The notes below the pieces were generated by a model. The model was not told the DNA's origin. It saw only the letters and a list, made by a program, of their open reading frames with translations, and did not search any database. Below, piece by piece: positions 7,330 to 12,979 of a stretch of 15,271 nucleotides of DNA. Made by a program: the position numbers and the translations under genes. The stretch is from Cytophagales bacterium (lineage in GTDB: Bacteria > Bacteroidota > Bacteroidia > Cytophagales > Cyclobacteriaceae): NCBI GenBank assembly GCA_020063545.1, contig JAGUUF010000330.1:1-15271 (forward strand), given 5' to 3'. Positions within the stretch are counted from its first letter, which is position 1, and each line of letters begins with the position of its first letter.

Positions 7330-7940
7330 GACTGTATTTTTGAACGTTCCAGAAATTCTTTGAGTTTATCTCCTCCTTTATAATCAGAAGCATCCCTGAA
7401 TTTTTTTTCAGGCAGGGTAAGCCACAGCTCTTTTTCTTCGGGAGAGGTAAAGCGGATATCGGAAGTGCGGATGACCCATACGTTGTAAACCATCTTTGAG
7501 CCGAATTGTTTTTTTGCTTCACTCATGGCCTCTTCCGGGGTGGCTGCTTTTACGGTGCCTGCATGCTGGTGTTGCTTACCCCGCTTTGGCAGCAGGTAAA
7601 TTTCATACGAAATTTTTTCGCCAGGCTTATCGGCAACGGTGTTGATAAAATCCCATGCAGCGGTATTTCCCTCGGTCATGGCCGACACATACACGTGGCG
7701 GGTATCGGCAACATACAGCGAAACACAGGTAAAGCGCCTCGTAAATGCTTCTTTGGCCAGCACAAAGGCCATTTCGAGGTTTGGAGCGTGAACGATTCCT
7801 TCATGCTGAAAGGGTTTGCCTTCCTTTGCCTGCACAAATACTTCAAAGGTGCCAAACTGGTCAAGCGGTGCCCTGGGCTCAACCTGGCCGGGCTGGCCTA
7901 CTGCTGGCAGGCGGTTTACACGCGGATCAAGTGAATTCAT
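7326..7940 (-). CDS. paaB: 1,2-phenylacetyl-CoA epoxidase subunit PaaB, tandem double-domain form
   Basis: At 204 residues this is about twice the usual PaaB length (roughly 95). The reason is visible: residues 31-86 and 111-166 are two copies of the PaaB domain. They align without gaps over 56 positions with 15 identities by my count. Copy 1 opens TFEVFVQAKEGKPFQHEG and copy 2 SYEIYLLPKRGKQHQHAG. PaaB links the PaaAC heterodimers in the epoxidase and has no catalytic residues. A basic C-terminal tail (about 177-204) follows. The ATG at 7940 lies five bases after a strong -7 box and has GGAG before it. The 3' end overlaps paaC. Whether both copies pack in the complex is unknown. Confidence 0.9.
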   Translation of the reverse strand: MNSLDPRVNRLPAVGQPGQVEPRAPLDQFGTFEVFVQAKEGKPFQHEGIVHAPNLEMAFVLAKEAFTRRFTCVSLYVADTRHVYVSAMTEGNTAAWDFINTVADKPGEKISYEIYLLPKRGKQHQHAGTVKAATPEEAMSEAKKQFGSKMVYNVWVIRTSDIRFTSPEEKELWLTLPEKKFRDASDYKGGDKLKEFLERSKIQS

Positions 7941-7945
7941 CTCCG

Positions 7946-7976
7946 CAAATATACGGTTCCTTCAACCGTTTGAAAA
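7946..7976 (-). promoter_or_regulatory. Bacteroidota-type promoter for paaBCD
   Basis: On the minus strand TTTT (7976-7973), 19 bases, then TATATTTG (7953-7946) gives a perfect TAnnTTTG -7 box with a near-consensus -33 box. The paaB ATG follows five bases later, so the leader is almost absent. This implies paaBCD is transcribed independently of paaA. Confidence 0.5.
7953..7969. promoter_or_regulatory. 17-base inverted repeat inside the paaB promoter, candidate TetR operator
   Basis: ACGGTT-CCTTC-AACCGT has perfect 6-base arms. It sits between the -33 and -7 boxes of the paaB promoter, where a bound repressor would block polymerase. Its size suits a TetR dimer, and a TetR gene lies upstream of paaA. 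The assignment is inferred. Confidence 0.35.
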
Positions 7977-7992
7977 CGCTTTAAACCGGTGC

Positions 7993-8004
7993 TGACAAAT
8001 GTCA
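7993..8004. promoter_or_regulatory. 12-base inverted repeat between paaB and the small inverted gene
   Basis: TGACA-AA-TGTCA has perfect 5-base arms. It lies upstream of both divergent starts (paaB at 7940, small gene at 8050) and could bind a dimeric regulator. Nothing else identifies it. Confidence 0.25.
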
Positions 8005-8049
8005 TAATCCTGTAAACCCTGTGATTTTCTTTGGTGTTCTTAGTTCTAT

Positions 8050-8289
8050 ATGAAATACCTGGATTTACTTCTGGCGCTGGATGTGCTGTACCGGTTTTAT
8101 CCGCGGTACCATACGCACGAACTTATTTTACTGGCCGAAGATGTCTGGCGATGGGTAAACCACGAACTGCCGGAAGACAGTGCCGCACTGGTGTATCTGG
8201 AAACCTGCTTTGCCTCACCGGCCGATGCCCTTCAGTGGATTTGGGACGAAATTCAATTACTGGCGGGTACTTATACACGTCTTAATTAA
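8050..8289 (+). CDS. Small acidic protein of unknown function, inverted within the paa cluster
   Basis: I do not recognise this 79-residue protein. It reads as genuine coding sequence: codon use resembles its neighbours, and the product has a balanced composition with amphipathic helices, such as YLDLLLALDVLYRF (3-16) and HELILLAEDVWRWVNHEL (23-40), and several Trp residues. It has no signal peptide or membrane segment and is probably a soluble helical protein. It occupies the 381-base gap between paaA and paaB on the opposite strand, converging on paaA with 32 bases between stop codons and diverging from paaB. A -7-like box (TTTCTTTG, 8026-8033) lies 16 bases before the ATG. An overlapping open frame starting at TTG 8031 gives an unlikely product. 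Existence is probable; function is unknown. Confidence 0.65.
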   Translation: MKYLDLLLALDVLYRFYPRYHTHELILLAEDVWRWVNHELPEDSAALVYLETCFASPADALQWIWDEIQLLAGTYTRLN

Positions 8290-8321
8290 GCGTCCGGCAT
8301 CATTTGACTTGAACCGAAATC

Positions 8322-9308
8322 CTATGCTAAGGGCGTAACGTAGGCCATGCCTGGCTTCTTCAGCGCCTCGCGCACCCAGCGGCCACGTTCTTCGGCTACC
8401 CGCCTAACTTCAAGGCGTTCTTTGTTGCAGGGCCCATCACCATTGATTACACGTTTAAATTCTTCCCAGTCGGGCTCGGTGTATTCCCACCGGCCGGTGT
8501 CAGGGTTCTTTTTAAGATTCGGGTCGGGTATGGTAAATCCCAATTCCCAGATTTTGGGTACATACATATCGAGGAACTGGTTGCGCATATCATCGTTGGA
8601 GGCCATTTTAACTTTCCAGCGCATCAGCACTTCGGTATGCGCTGAAATTTTATCGGAGGGGCCGAAGAAGTGCATCATCGGTTTCCACCAGCGGTTGATG
8701 GCATCCTGGAACATTTGGCGTTGTTTTTCCGTGCCTGCCGCCAGGTAGATAACGCAGTGGTGCCCGTATTTAAGGTGGAACGACTCTTCGGCACAGATCC
8801 GATCGAGTGCCCGGCAGTACGGGCCGTAACTTCCTTTGGCATTAGCCAGTTGGTTAACAATGGCACCGGCATCTACCAGCCATGAAATAAAACATGAGTC
8901 GGCCCACGTAAAGGCCGGGTAATTAAAAATATTGGAGTACTTTGATTTGCCGGTGATGAGATCGTGAATCATCTGTTCGCGCGATTTGCCCAGTGTTTCG
9001 GCAGCGCTGTACAGCAATTGGGCATGGCCTACTTCATCCTGCACTTTGGCCATGAGCGAAAGTTTGCGCTTGAAGCCCGGTGCGCGGGTTATCCAGGTGC
9101 CCTCGGGCAACGCCCCGATAATTTCGCTGTGCGCATGCTGCTCAATCATGCGGATGAGTTGCTTGCGGTAAAGCTGGGGCATCCAGTCGGTAGGCTCTAT
9201 TTTTTCACCCCGGTCAATGCGGGCTTCAAATTCGGCCAGTTTAACCGGGTCTTCCTGTGCCAGGCTATCGGTTTTTATTCCTTCAAAGGTGTTGCCTCCT
9301 CCGTACAT
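8322..9308 (-). CDS. paaA: 1,2-phenylacetyl-CoA epoxidase catalytic subunit PaaA
   Basis: The 328-residue protein is the di-iron subunit that epoxidises the aromatic ring of phenylacetyl-CoA with O2 and electrons from PaaE. Iron-ligand motifs are visible in order: HAHSEIIGALPEG (58-70, Glu62), DEVGH (91-95, Glu92 and His95) and AEESFH (173-178, Glu175 and His178). Other family landmarks are PEGTWITRAPGFKRKLSLMA and FTIPDPNLKKNPDTGRW. The start MYGGGN is typical of PaaA. The gene lies 56 bases downstream of the tetR stop in the same direction. It is separated from paaB by a small gene on the other strand, so it may be transcribed apart from paaBCD. Length is normal and all expected ligands are present. 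Confidence 0.95.
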   Translation of the reverse strand: MYGGGNTFEGIKTDSLAQEDPVKLAEFEARIDRGEKIEPTDWMPQLYRKQLIRMIEQHAHSEIIGALPEGTWITRAPGFKRKLSLMAKVQDEVGHAQLLYSAAETLGKSREQMIHDLITGKSKYSNIFNYPAFTWADSCFISWLVDAGAIVNQLANAKGSYGPYCRALDRICAEESFHLKYGHHCVIYLAAGTEKQRQMFQDAINRWWKPMMHFFGPSDKISAHTEVLMRWKVKMASNDDMRNQFLDMYVPKIWELGFTIPDPNLKKNPDTGRWEYTEPDWEEFKRVINGDGPCNKERLEVRRVAEERGRWVREALKKPGMAYVTPLA

Positions 9309-9336
9309 ATGCAGTAATTAGGTAATATGCTAAATC

Positions 9337-9351
9337 TTGTTTTGATAACAA
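9337..9351. promoter_or_regulatory. Weak inverted repeat upstream of paaA, possible second TetR site
   Basis: TTGTT-TTGAT-AACAA has 5-base arms and lies 29 bases upstream of the paaA start. It shares the GTT-N5-AAC core and spacing with the stronger palindrome in the paaB promoter. No clear -33/-7 pair was found for paaA. Confidence 0.25.
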
Positions 9352-9364
9352 CGAGTTGCCGGCA

Positions 9365-9952
9365 TTAGTTTTTCTTTAATCCGTTAATCAGCATATCGGC
9401 AAGCTGTTTACCAAGCGCCTCCGGGGCGATGGAGTTTTCAGGGCTATACCACAGGGGCATCCAGTTCAGCGATGAGAACAATGTCATCACGGAAAGTTTG
9501 GTGTCAATGTCTTTTTTGAATTCCCCCGATTTCACTCCTTCTTCTATAATCTTTTTAAACCGGTTGATGTAGTTGATGCGCAGCAGGAGAAAATCCCTGA
9601 GGTAAGGCTGGCTGAGGTGGCGGTGTTCGTTCATAAAAACGGCCGAGGCGGTCAGGTCGCGTGCCATTACCCGTACATGGCCTTCAATACCAATGCGCAG
9701 TTTCTCGCTTGCCGGTGCTTTCATTTTTTCTACGTCATTTAATGAAGCCCTGAATTCAGCCGCCATATCGAAACACAGGGTGCGCAATATTTCTTCTTTT
9801 GATTTGATGTGCGAGTAGAGACTGGCAGCCTCGATGCCCAGTTTCTGCGCCAGGTCGCGCATGGAGGCAGCGGCATACCCTTTCTCCCTGAAAAGCTCGG
9901 CAGCTTTACGTATAACCTGCTTCTTTCGCGATATGGTAGAGGCAACTTCCAT
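9365..9952 (-). CDS. TetR/AcrR-family regulator, probable paa repressor
   Basis: With the ATG at 9952 this is a 195-residue TetR-family protein. The N-terminal helix-turn-helix is clear: KKQVIRKAAELFREKGYAA (10-28), then SMRDLAQKLGIEAASLYSHI and KSKEEIL. The C-terminal ligand-binding domain is all helical, with FMNEHRHLSQPYLRDF and a closing LADMLINGLKKN. In other bacteria TetR-type PaaR proteins repress phenylacetate genes and are released by phenylacetyl-CoA. Position directly upstream of paaA suggests the same here, but acyl-CoA or fatty-acid sensing related to alkB is also possible. An in-frame ATG at 10006 would add 18 residues without homology and would place the start upstream of the promoter, so it was rejected. 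Confidence 0.88.
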   Translation of the reverse strand: MEVASTISRKKQVIRKAAELFREKGYAAASMRDLAQKLGIEAASLYSHIKSKEEILRTLCFDMAAEFRASLNDVEKMKAPASEKLRIGIEGHVRVMARDLTASAVFMNEHRHLSQPYLRDFLLLRINYINRFKKIIEEGVKSGEFKKDIDTKLSVMTLFSSLNWMPLWYSPENSIAPEALGKQLADMLINGLKKN

Positions 9953-9963
9953 TAAAATCACAT

Positions 9964-9994
9964 CAAAAATACAATAAAATGTCGGTAGGCTAAA
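9964..9994 (-). promoter_or_regulatory. Bacteroidota-type promoter for the tetR gene
   Basis: On the minus strand TTTA (9994-9991), 19 bases, then TATTTTTG (9971-9964) matches the consensus with a perfect -7 box. The tetR ATG at 9952 follows after 11 bases, so the leader is very short. The GTT-N5-AAC element is absent here. Confidence 0.45.
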
Positions 9995-10040
9995 AGCGAA
10001 TTGCATAATTTGGGTGTCGTGTTCATGGATTCGCTACGCA

Positions 10041-10529
10041 ATGCACTTTCAATCGGTTAAGGAATATTTCTACAAGTTGTATACGCGGCTGTTTTTGCTT
10101 CTGCTTCTTCCGCTTGCCGCTTTCCTTGCGTTGTACGGTGCCATTCAGGGTGGTGAACTGACCCCGATGGAGCTTGCCGATGAGCAGCATGCGATTTGGT
10201 TGCGTTATATTTTTCTGGGTGCTGCTGTTACAGACTGGGTAGGCGCCTCCGTGTTCTTCAGCAGGTCGTTAAAACCAGTCCGAACGTTAGTCAGCCTCGG
10301 TGAAAAACTCGACAGGTATTTTTTTCTTACCATCATCCGGTTTGTCATTATTGTTTTTGGTATGATAGTGTTGGCAGGGGGCTACTACCTGCTGCACGAC
10401 CAGGTGTTAACTGCTTTGTTCATGGTAAGTTTGTTGATGATGGGATTTGTCTGGCCCTTTCCCTGGCGGGTAACCAGCCACCTGCACCTGAAGGGAGATG
10501 AGAAAAACTGGGTGCAGGAGTGGAAATAA
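10041..10529 (+). CDS. Unrecognised four-helix membrane protein
   Basis: I do not recognise this 162-residue protein. It begins MHFQSVKEYFYKLYTR, a basic amphipathic segment, followed by four hydrophobic stretches at about residues 17-36, 56-74, 98-119 and 124-142. It ends in a short charged tail (DEKNWVQEWK). A GTG at 10014 in the same frame would add nine residues, but the ATG at 10041 gives a more natural N-terminus. It diverges from tetR with 88 bases between start codons, so it may be under TetR control as well. Many TetR proteins regulate a divergent membrane gene, but nothing shows transport activity here. It ends at a strong bidirectional terminator. Confidence 0.75.
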   Translation: MHFQSVKEYFYKLYTRLFLLLLLPLAAFLALYGAIQGGELTPMELADEQHAIWLRYIFLGAAVTDWVGASVFFSRSLKPVRTLVSLGEKLDRYFFLTIIRFVIIVFGMIVLAGGYYLLHDQVLTALFMVSLLMMGFVWPFPWRVTSHLHLKGDEKNWVQEWK

Positions 10530-10532
10530 AAA

Positions 10533-10558
10533 GGGCTGCCTTCCGCAAAAGACAGCCT
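10533..10558. terminator. Bidirectional intrinsic terminator
   Basis: GGCTGCCTT (10534-10542), a 6-base loop and AAGACAGCC (10549-10557) form a 9-pair stem with one mismatch, with a further G-T pair outside. T-rich sequence follows on both strands: TCCTTCTTGTTTG on plus and CTTTTTATTT on minus. It lies between two convergent genes and ends both. Confidence 0.75.
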
Positions 10559-10580
10559 CCTTCTTGTTTGTTGCAACGGA

Positions 10581-11552
10581 TTAGAAGATTATGCCGAAAC
10601 TAAAAGCATTGAGTTTCGGATTATTCGGCTGATTGGTGGTGAACAACTCGTTCAGGTCGTAATTGAAAAACAGGTCGGTAGAACGTATGCCAAGCTGAAG
10701 CCTTACCCCGTAGCGGAAGTTTTGCAGGTAATAATTATCCTTGTTCTTATCCTTTTCCTTATCGCCATCTTCTTTATACACCACTTTGCTGTGGCTTCCG
10801 ATTCGGTAACCCGCATAGGGGCCGATGCCAATCCTGAATTTGCTGCCGCCTGTGTCCCAGAAACGTGTCTTATCGCCATAGCCGCCAAAGTCGAGCATGG
10901 GAATAAAGCTGGCTGTTATATAACTGATGGAGAGTTTGCTTTTCGAATAATTTTTTGCAGGATCAAGATCTTCTGCGAAGACTACACCGTCTTCATCTTT
11001 TGACATGACTACATTGTTGTTTTCGAACTTGAACGAATACCAGTTCATGCCCAGTCCCCATTCCAGAAACAATTTACCGGTTATCGGGGTGTGTTGTACC
11101 GATGTAAGGCCAAGGTACCACGAGCCCCAAGGCCGCACGGTATATAACGCATTGGTTTCGTCCGGAAATTTTCCATCCTGCAGGTAATTGTTCAGGCCTA
11201 AATCAATATTAAACGAATGGCGGGTTCGTTTGCTGCGGTAGGTTCTTGACCTGCGCCATTCCTTATCATTGTCGTCATTATCATTCCAAACTACCTCGGC
11301 CGGTTCTGTGGGTTTTTCAATACGGGGAGTATCCACCACGGCTTGCTTGCTTTCAACCCGGTTCAGGATGTCGGTGAAGAGCGCCTGGAAATCGTATTGC
11401 CGCAAGGTCGGAAGGTCAGCGTAATCTTTAATGGTAAATACCACGCGGCTGGTTTTGGCAAGTTCAACAATTACGGTGTCGGTTTTCTGCTGGGCAAATG
11501 CCGTTAACGTGGTGCAACAGGCAAGTGCACTGATTAACATGTGTTTCATCAT
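10581..11552 (-). CDS. Outer-membrane beta-barrel protein
   Basis: The 323-residue protein has a signal peptide ending TAFAQ (residue 21). A linker with many charged residues precedes a region of alternating short beta strands (from about 115), such as HSFNIDLGLNNYL, SWYLGLTSVQH, FLEWGLGMNWYSF and RYGVRLQLGIRS. It ends in Phe (SFGIIF), as outer-membrane barrels do for assembly by the Bam machinery. An insertion rich in Lys and Asp (about 258-272) is probably an external or periplasmic loop. It follows the membrane protein gene by three bases and is the last gene of the sigma-factor operon. This suggests it is a target or sensor in that stress circuit. No ligand can be named. Confidence 0.8.
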   Translation of the reverse strand: MMKHMLISALACCTTLTAFAQQKTDTVIVELAKTSRVVFTIKDYADLPTLRQYDFQALFTDILNRVESKQAVVDTPRIEKPTEPAEVVWNDNDDNDKEWRRSRTYRSKRTRHSFNIDLGLNNYLQDGKFPDETNALYTVRPWGSWYLGLTSVQHTPITGKLFLEWGLGMNWYSFKFENNNVVMSKDEDGVVFAEDLDPAKNYSKSKLSISYITASFIPMLDFGGYGDKTRFWDTGGSKFRIGIGPYAGYRIGSHSKVVYKEDGDKEKDKNKDNYYLQNFRYGVRLQLGIRSTDLFFNYDLNELFTTNQPNNPKLNAFSFGIIF

Positions 11553-11555
11553 CGT

Positions 11556-12224
11556 TTAGTTTTTCCTTTCTTTTTTATCATTCAGAAAATTGAACGCGAA
11601 AAGTTCATTTTTCTTTTCCCGCAGGTCGCCTACGATATCTTCGTTGCTGAAGTTGTGGGCCACACTTGCAAGCTTTTGTAAACGAGATGATTTTTTGTGT
11701 TCAACGGTTGCTTCCGGTTCAGTTACCGGCAATAAATATTTTGAATTGACCTCTTCGGCCGACAACACAATTACCAGGCCGGTAGCCGGCTGCATTACAA
11801 CAGCATCGGTAACTGCCGCAACGGCAGTTGGCAGTTCTACCGGGTCTTCGTGTTGAACTGGTTCTTCTGTTTTAGCTATGGGTTGAGGTATTGACTTACC
11901 CATGGGCGGTACGCGTTTTAGTTCGGTGTCCGAAGAAGTTGCCGGTGAAAATGTTTCGTGCGGCCGGGGGGATGATATGTTTATCTTCGGTGTGTTGGGT
12001 TCAGCAGCTTGTTGGGCAAGCGGTTGTTCATCTGCAGGCATAAGATTAATCACCAGGACGGATGCCGTTCCGAGCATGGCAATGCCGGCCGCAATCTTCA
12101 GCCAGAATTTCGCATGGAACGATTTGTTCAGGCCCGATTCAACGCGAGCCCATGCGCGGGTTGGAGCCGGGGTGGCGTAGTGCTCCAGTTTTGATTTGAA
12201 CAGTGAATCAATTGGCAGATTCAT
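11556..12224 (-). CDS. Single-pass membrane protein, probable anti-sigma factor
   Basis: The 222-residue protein has a cytoplasmic N-terminus (1-38, with LFKSKLEHYATPAPTRAWAR), one transmembrane helix (about 41-61) and a long low-complexity periplasmic region rich in Pro, Glu, Val and Thr. It ends in a charged stretch with LFAFNFLNDKKERKN. Its start lies inside the sigma-factor gene (17-base overlap), so the two are translated together. That arrangement is typical of an anti-sigma factor holding its sigma at the membrane. No zinc-finger HxxxCxxC motif is present, so it does not belong to the ZAS class. The assignment rests on context and topology. Confidence 0.65.
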   Translation of the reverse strand: MNLPIDSLFKSKLEHYATPAPTRAWARVESGLNKSFHAKFWLKIAAGIAMLGTASVLVINLMPADEQPLAQQAAEPNTPKINISSPRPHETFSPATSSDTELKRVPPMGKSIPQPIAKTEEPVQHEDPVELPTAVAAVTDAVVMQPATGLVIVLSAEEVNSKYLLPVTEPEATVEHKKSSRLQKLASVAHNFSNEDIVGDLREKKNELFAFNFLNDKKERKN

Positions 12225-12795
12225 GGCGATGGTGGTTAATGTTGAGGCCGGCCTGCGAGTCGGCTAAAAGTTTTTGTAAATAAGTGCGCGCCCGGCTTAG
12301 CTGCGATTTGGATGTATTCTCGCTGATGCCCAACTGCTCTGAAATTTCTTTGTGCGAATAGCCGTCAATAGCATACAGGTTAAATACAATGCGGTACCCG
12401 CTGGGCAGTTCCTGGATTAACCGCATCAAATCTTCAGCTTCCAGGTGATCGCTTAACGTAGTGAAGTCCGGTTCACGGTCGGCAGCTTCCAACTCGGCTT
12501 CCAGGTACATTGACCGGTTTCTGCGCAGGAAGGTGAGTGCTTCGTTAACGACAACCTTGCGTATCCAGCCTTCAAAACTTCCTTCGCCTTTAAACTGCTC
12601 AATCCGTTCGAAAATTTTAGCAAATGCTGTTACCAGCACATCCTCCGCATCCATCCGGTCCTTAACATACCGGCAGCACAGGGCATACATCTTTGACGAA
12701 TAGCGATCATAAAGGGCTTTCTGGGCGCTGCGGTCGCGCCTGATACACCCTTTAATAAGCTGTTCCTCCTGTGCCCGGTAAATGGTAAACTCCAT
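12208..12795 (-). CDS. ECF-type RNA polymerase sigma factor
   Basis: The 195-residue protein contains sigma region 2 (about 27-95: LYDRYSSKMYALCCRYVKD, DAEDVLVTAFAKIFERI, FEGWIRKVVVNEALTFLRR) and region 4 (about 122-178: LIQELPSGYRIVFNLYAIDG, SHKEISEQLGISENTSKSQL). Regions 1 and 3 are missing, as expected for an extracytoplasmic-function sigma. It is the first gene of a three-gene unit with a membrane protein and a beta-barrel protein. The most likely role is activation of envelope genes, including its own operon, when the anti-sigma releases it. Confidence 0.93.
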   Translation of the reverse strand: MEFTIYRAQEEQLIKGCIRRDRSAQKALYDRYSSKMYALCCRYVKDRMDAEDVLVTAFAKIFERIEQFKGEGSFEGWIRKVVVNEALTFLRRNRSMYLEAELEAADREPDFTTLSDHLEAEDLMRLIQELPSGYRIVFNLYAIDGYSHKEISEQLGISENTSKSQLSRARTYLQKLLADSQAGLNINHHRHESAN

Positions 12796-12805
12796 TATGC
12801 AGTTC

Positions 12806-12813
12806 GTAAAGTA
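12806..12813 (-). promoter_or_regulatory. -7-like box before the sigma-factor gene
   Basis: TACTTTAC on the minus strand matches TAnnTTTG at five of six fixed positions and lies ten bases before the ATG at 12795. No -33 box is seen at 19 bases, so a promoter read by the ECF sigma itself is also possible. Confidence 0.25.
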
Positions 12814-12866
12814 AGATGCCGGGGTTGTGCTGCAGGTTGCATGCCGTTAAAATTAAATGCTAAAAG

Positions 12867-12882
12867 CCGGAAATTTCCCCGG
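12867..12882 (-). terminator. Weak terminator-like hairpin after the PspC unit
   Basis: On the minus strand CCGGGGAAATTTCCGG can form four G-C pairs plus two G-T pairs and is followed by CTTTT. It would end the PspC/microprotein transcript before the sigma-factor gene. The stem is short. Confidence 0.25.
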
Positions 12883-12920
12883 TTTGGCAATTTATACGGC
12901 AGGTGGGGCCGGTTCGTTGC

Positions 12921-12977
12921 CTATACCCGTGCCAGCAACCAGCCGATAAACAGGACAAGTAAAATTATAATTACCAT
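12921..12977 (-). CDS. Possible 18-residue membrane microprotein
   Basis: The frame encodes MVIIILLVLFIGWLLARV and a TAG stop. The ATG lies two bases after the stop of the large PspC gene, so reinitiating ribosomes could translate it. The peptide is a single transmembrane helix with a Trp and a terminal Arg near the membrane edge, as in known bacterial membrane microproteins. Such a short frame can arise by chance, so existence is unproven. Confidence 0.35.
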   Translation of the reverse strand: MVIIILLVLFIGWLLARV

Positions 12978-12979
12978 GC

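Noticed and set aside
8031..8285. An 84-codon frame overlapping the small gene
   Set aside because: It begins with TTG and gives a Gly/Arg/Cys-rich product. The frame at 8050-8289 has a far more protein-like composition.
9365..10006. Longer TetR protein starting at the ATG at 10006
   Set aside because: The extra 18 residues are hydrophobic and unlike TetR N-termini. The promoter-like boxes at 9964-9994 would lie inside the gene.
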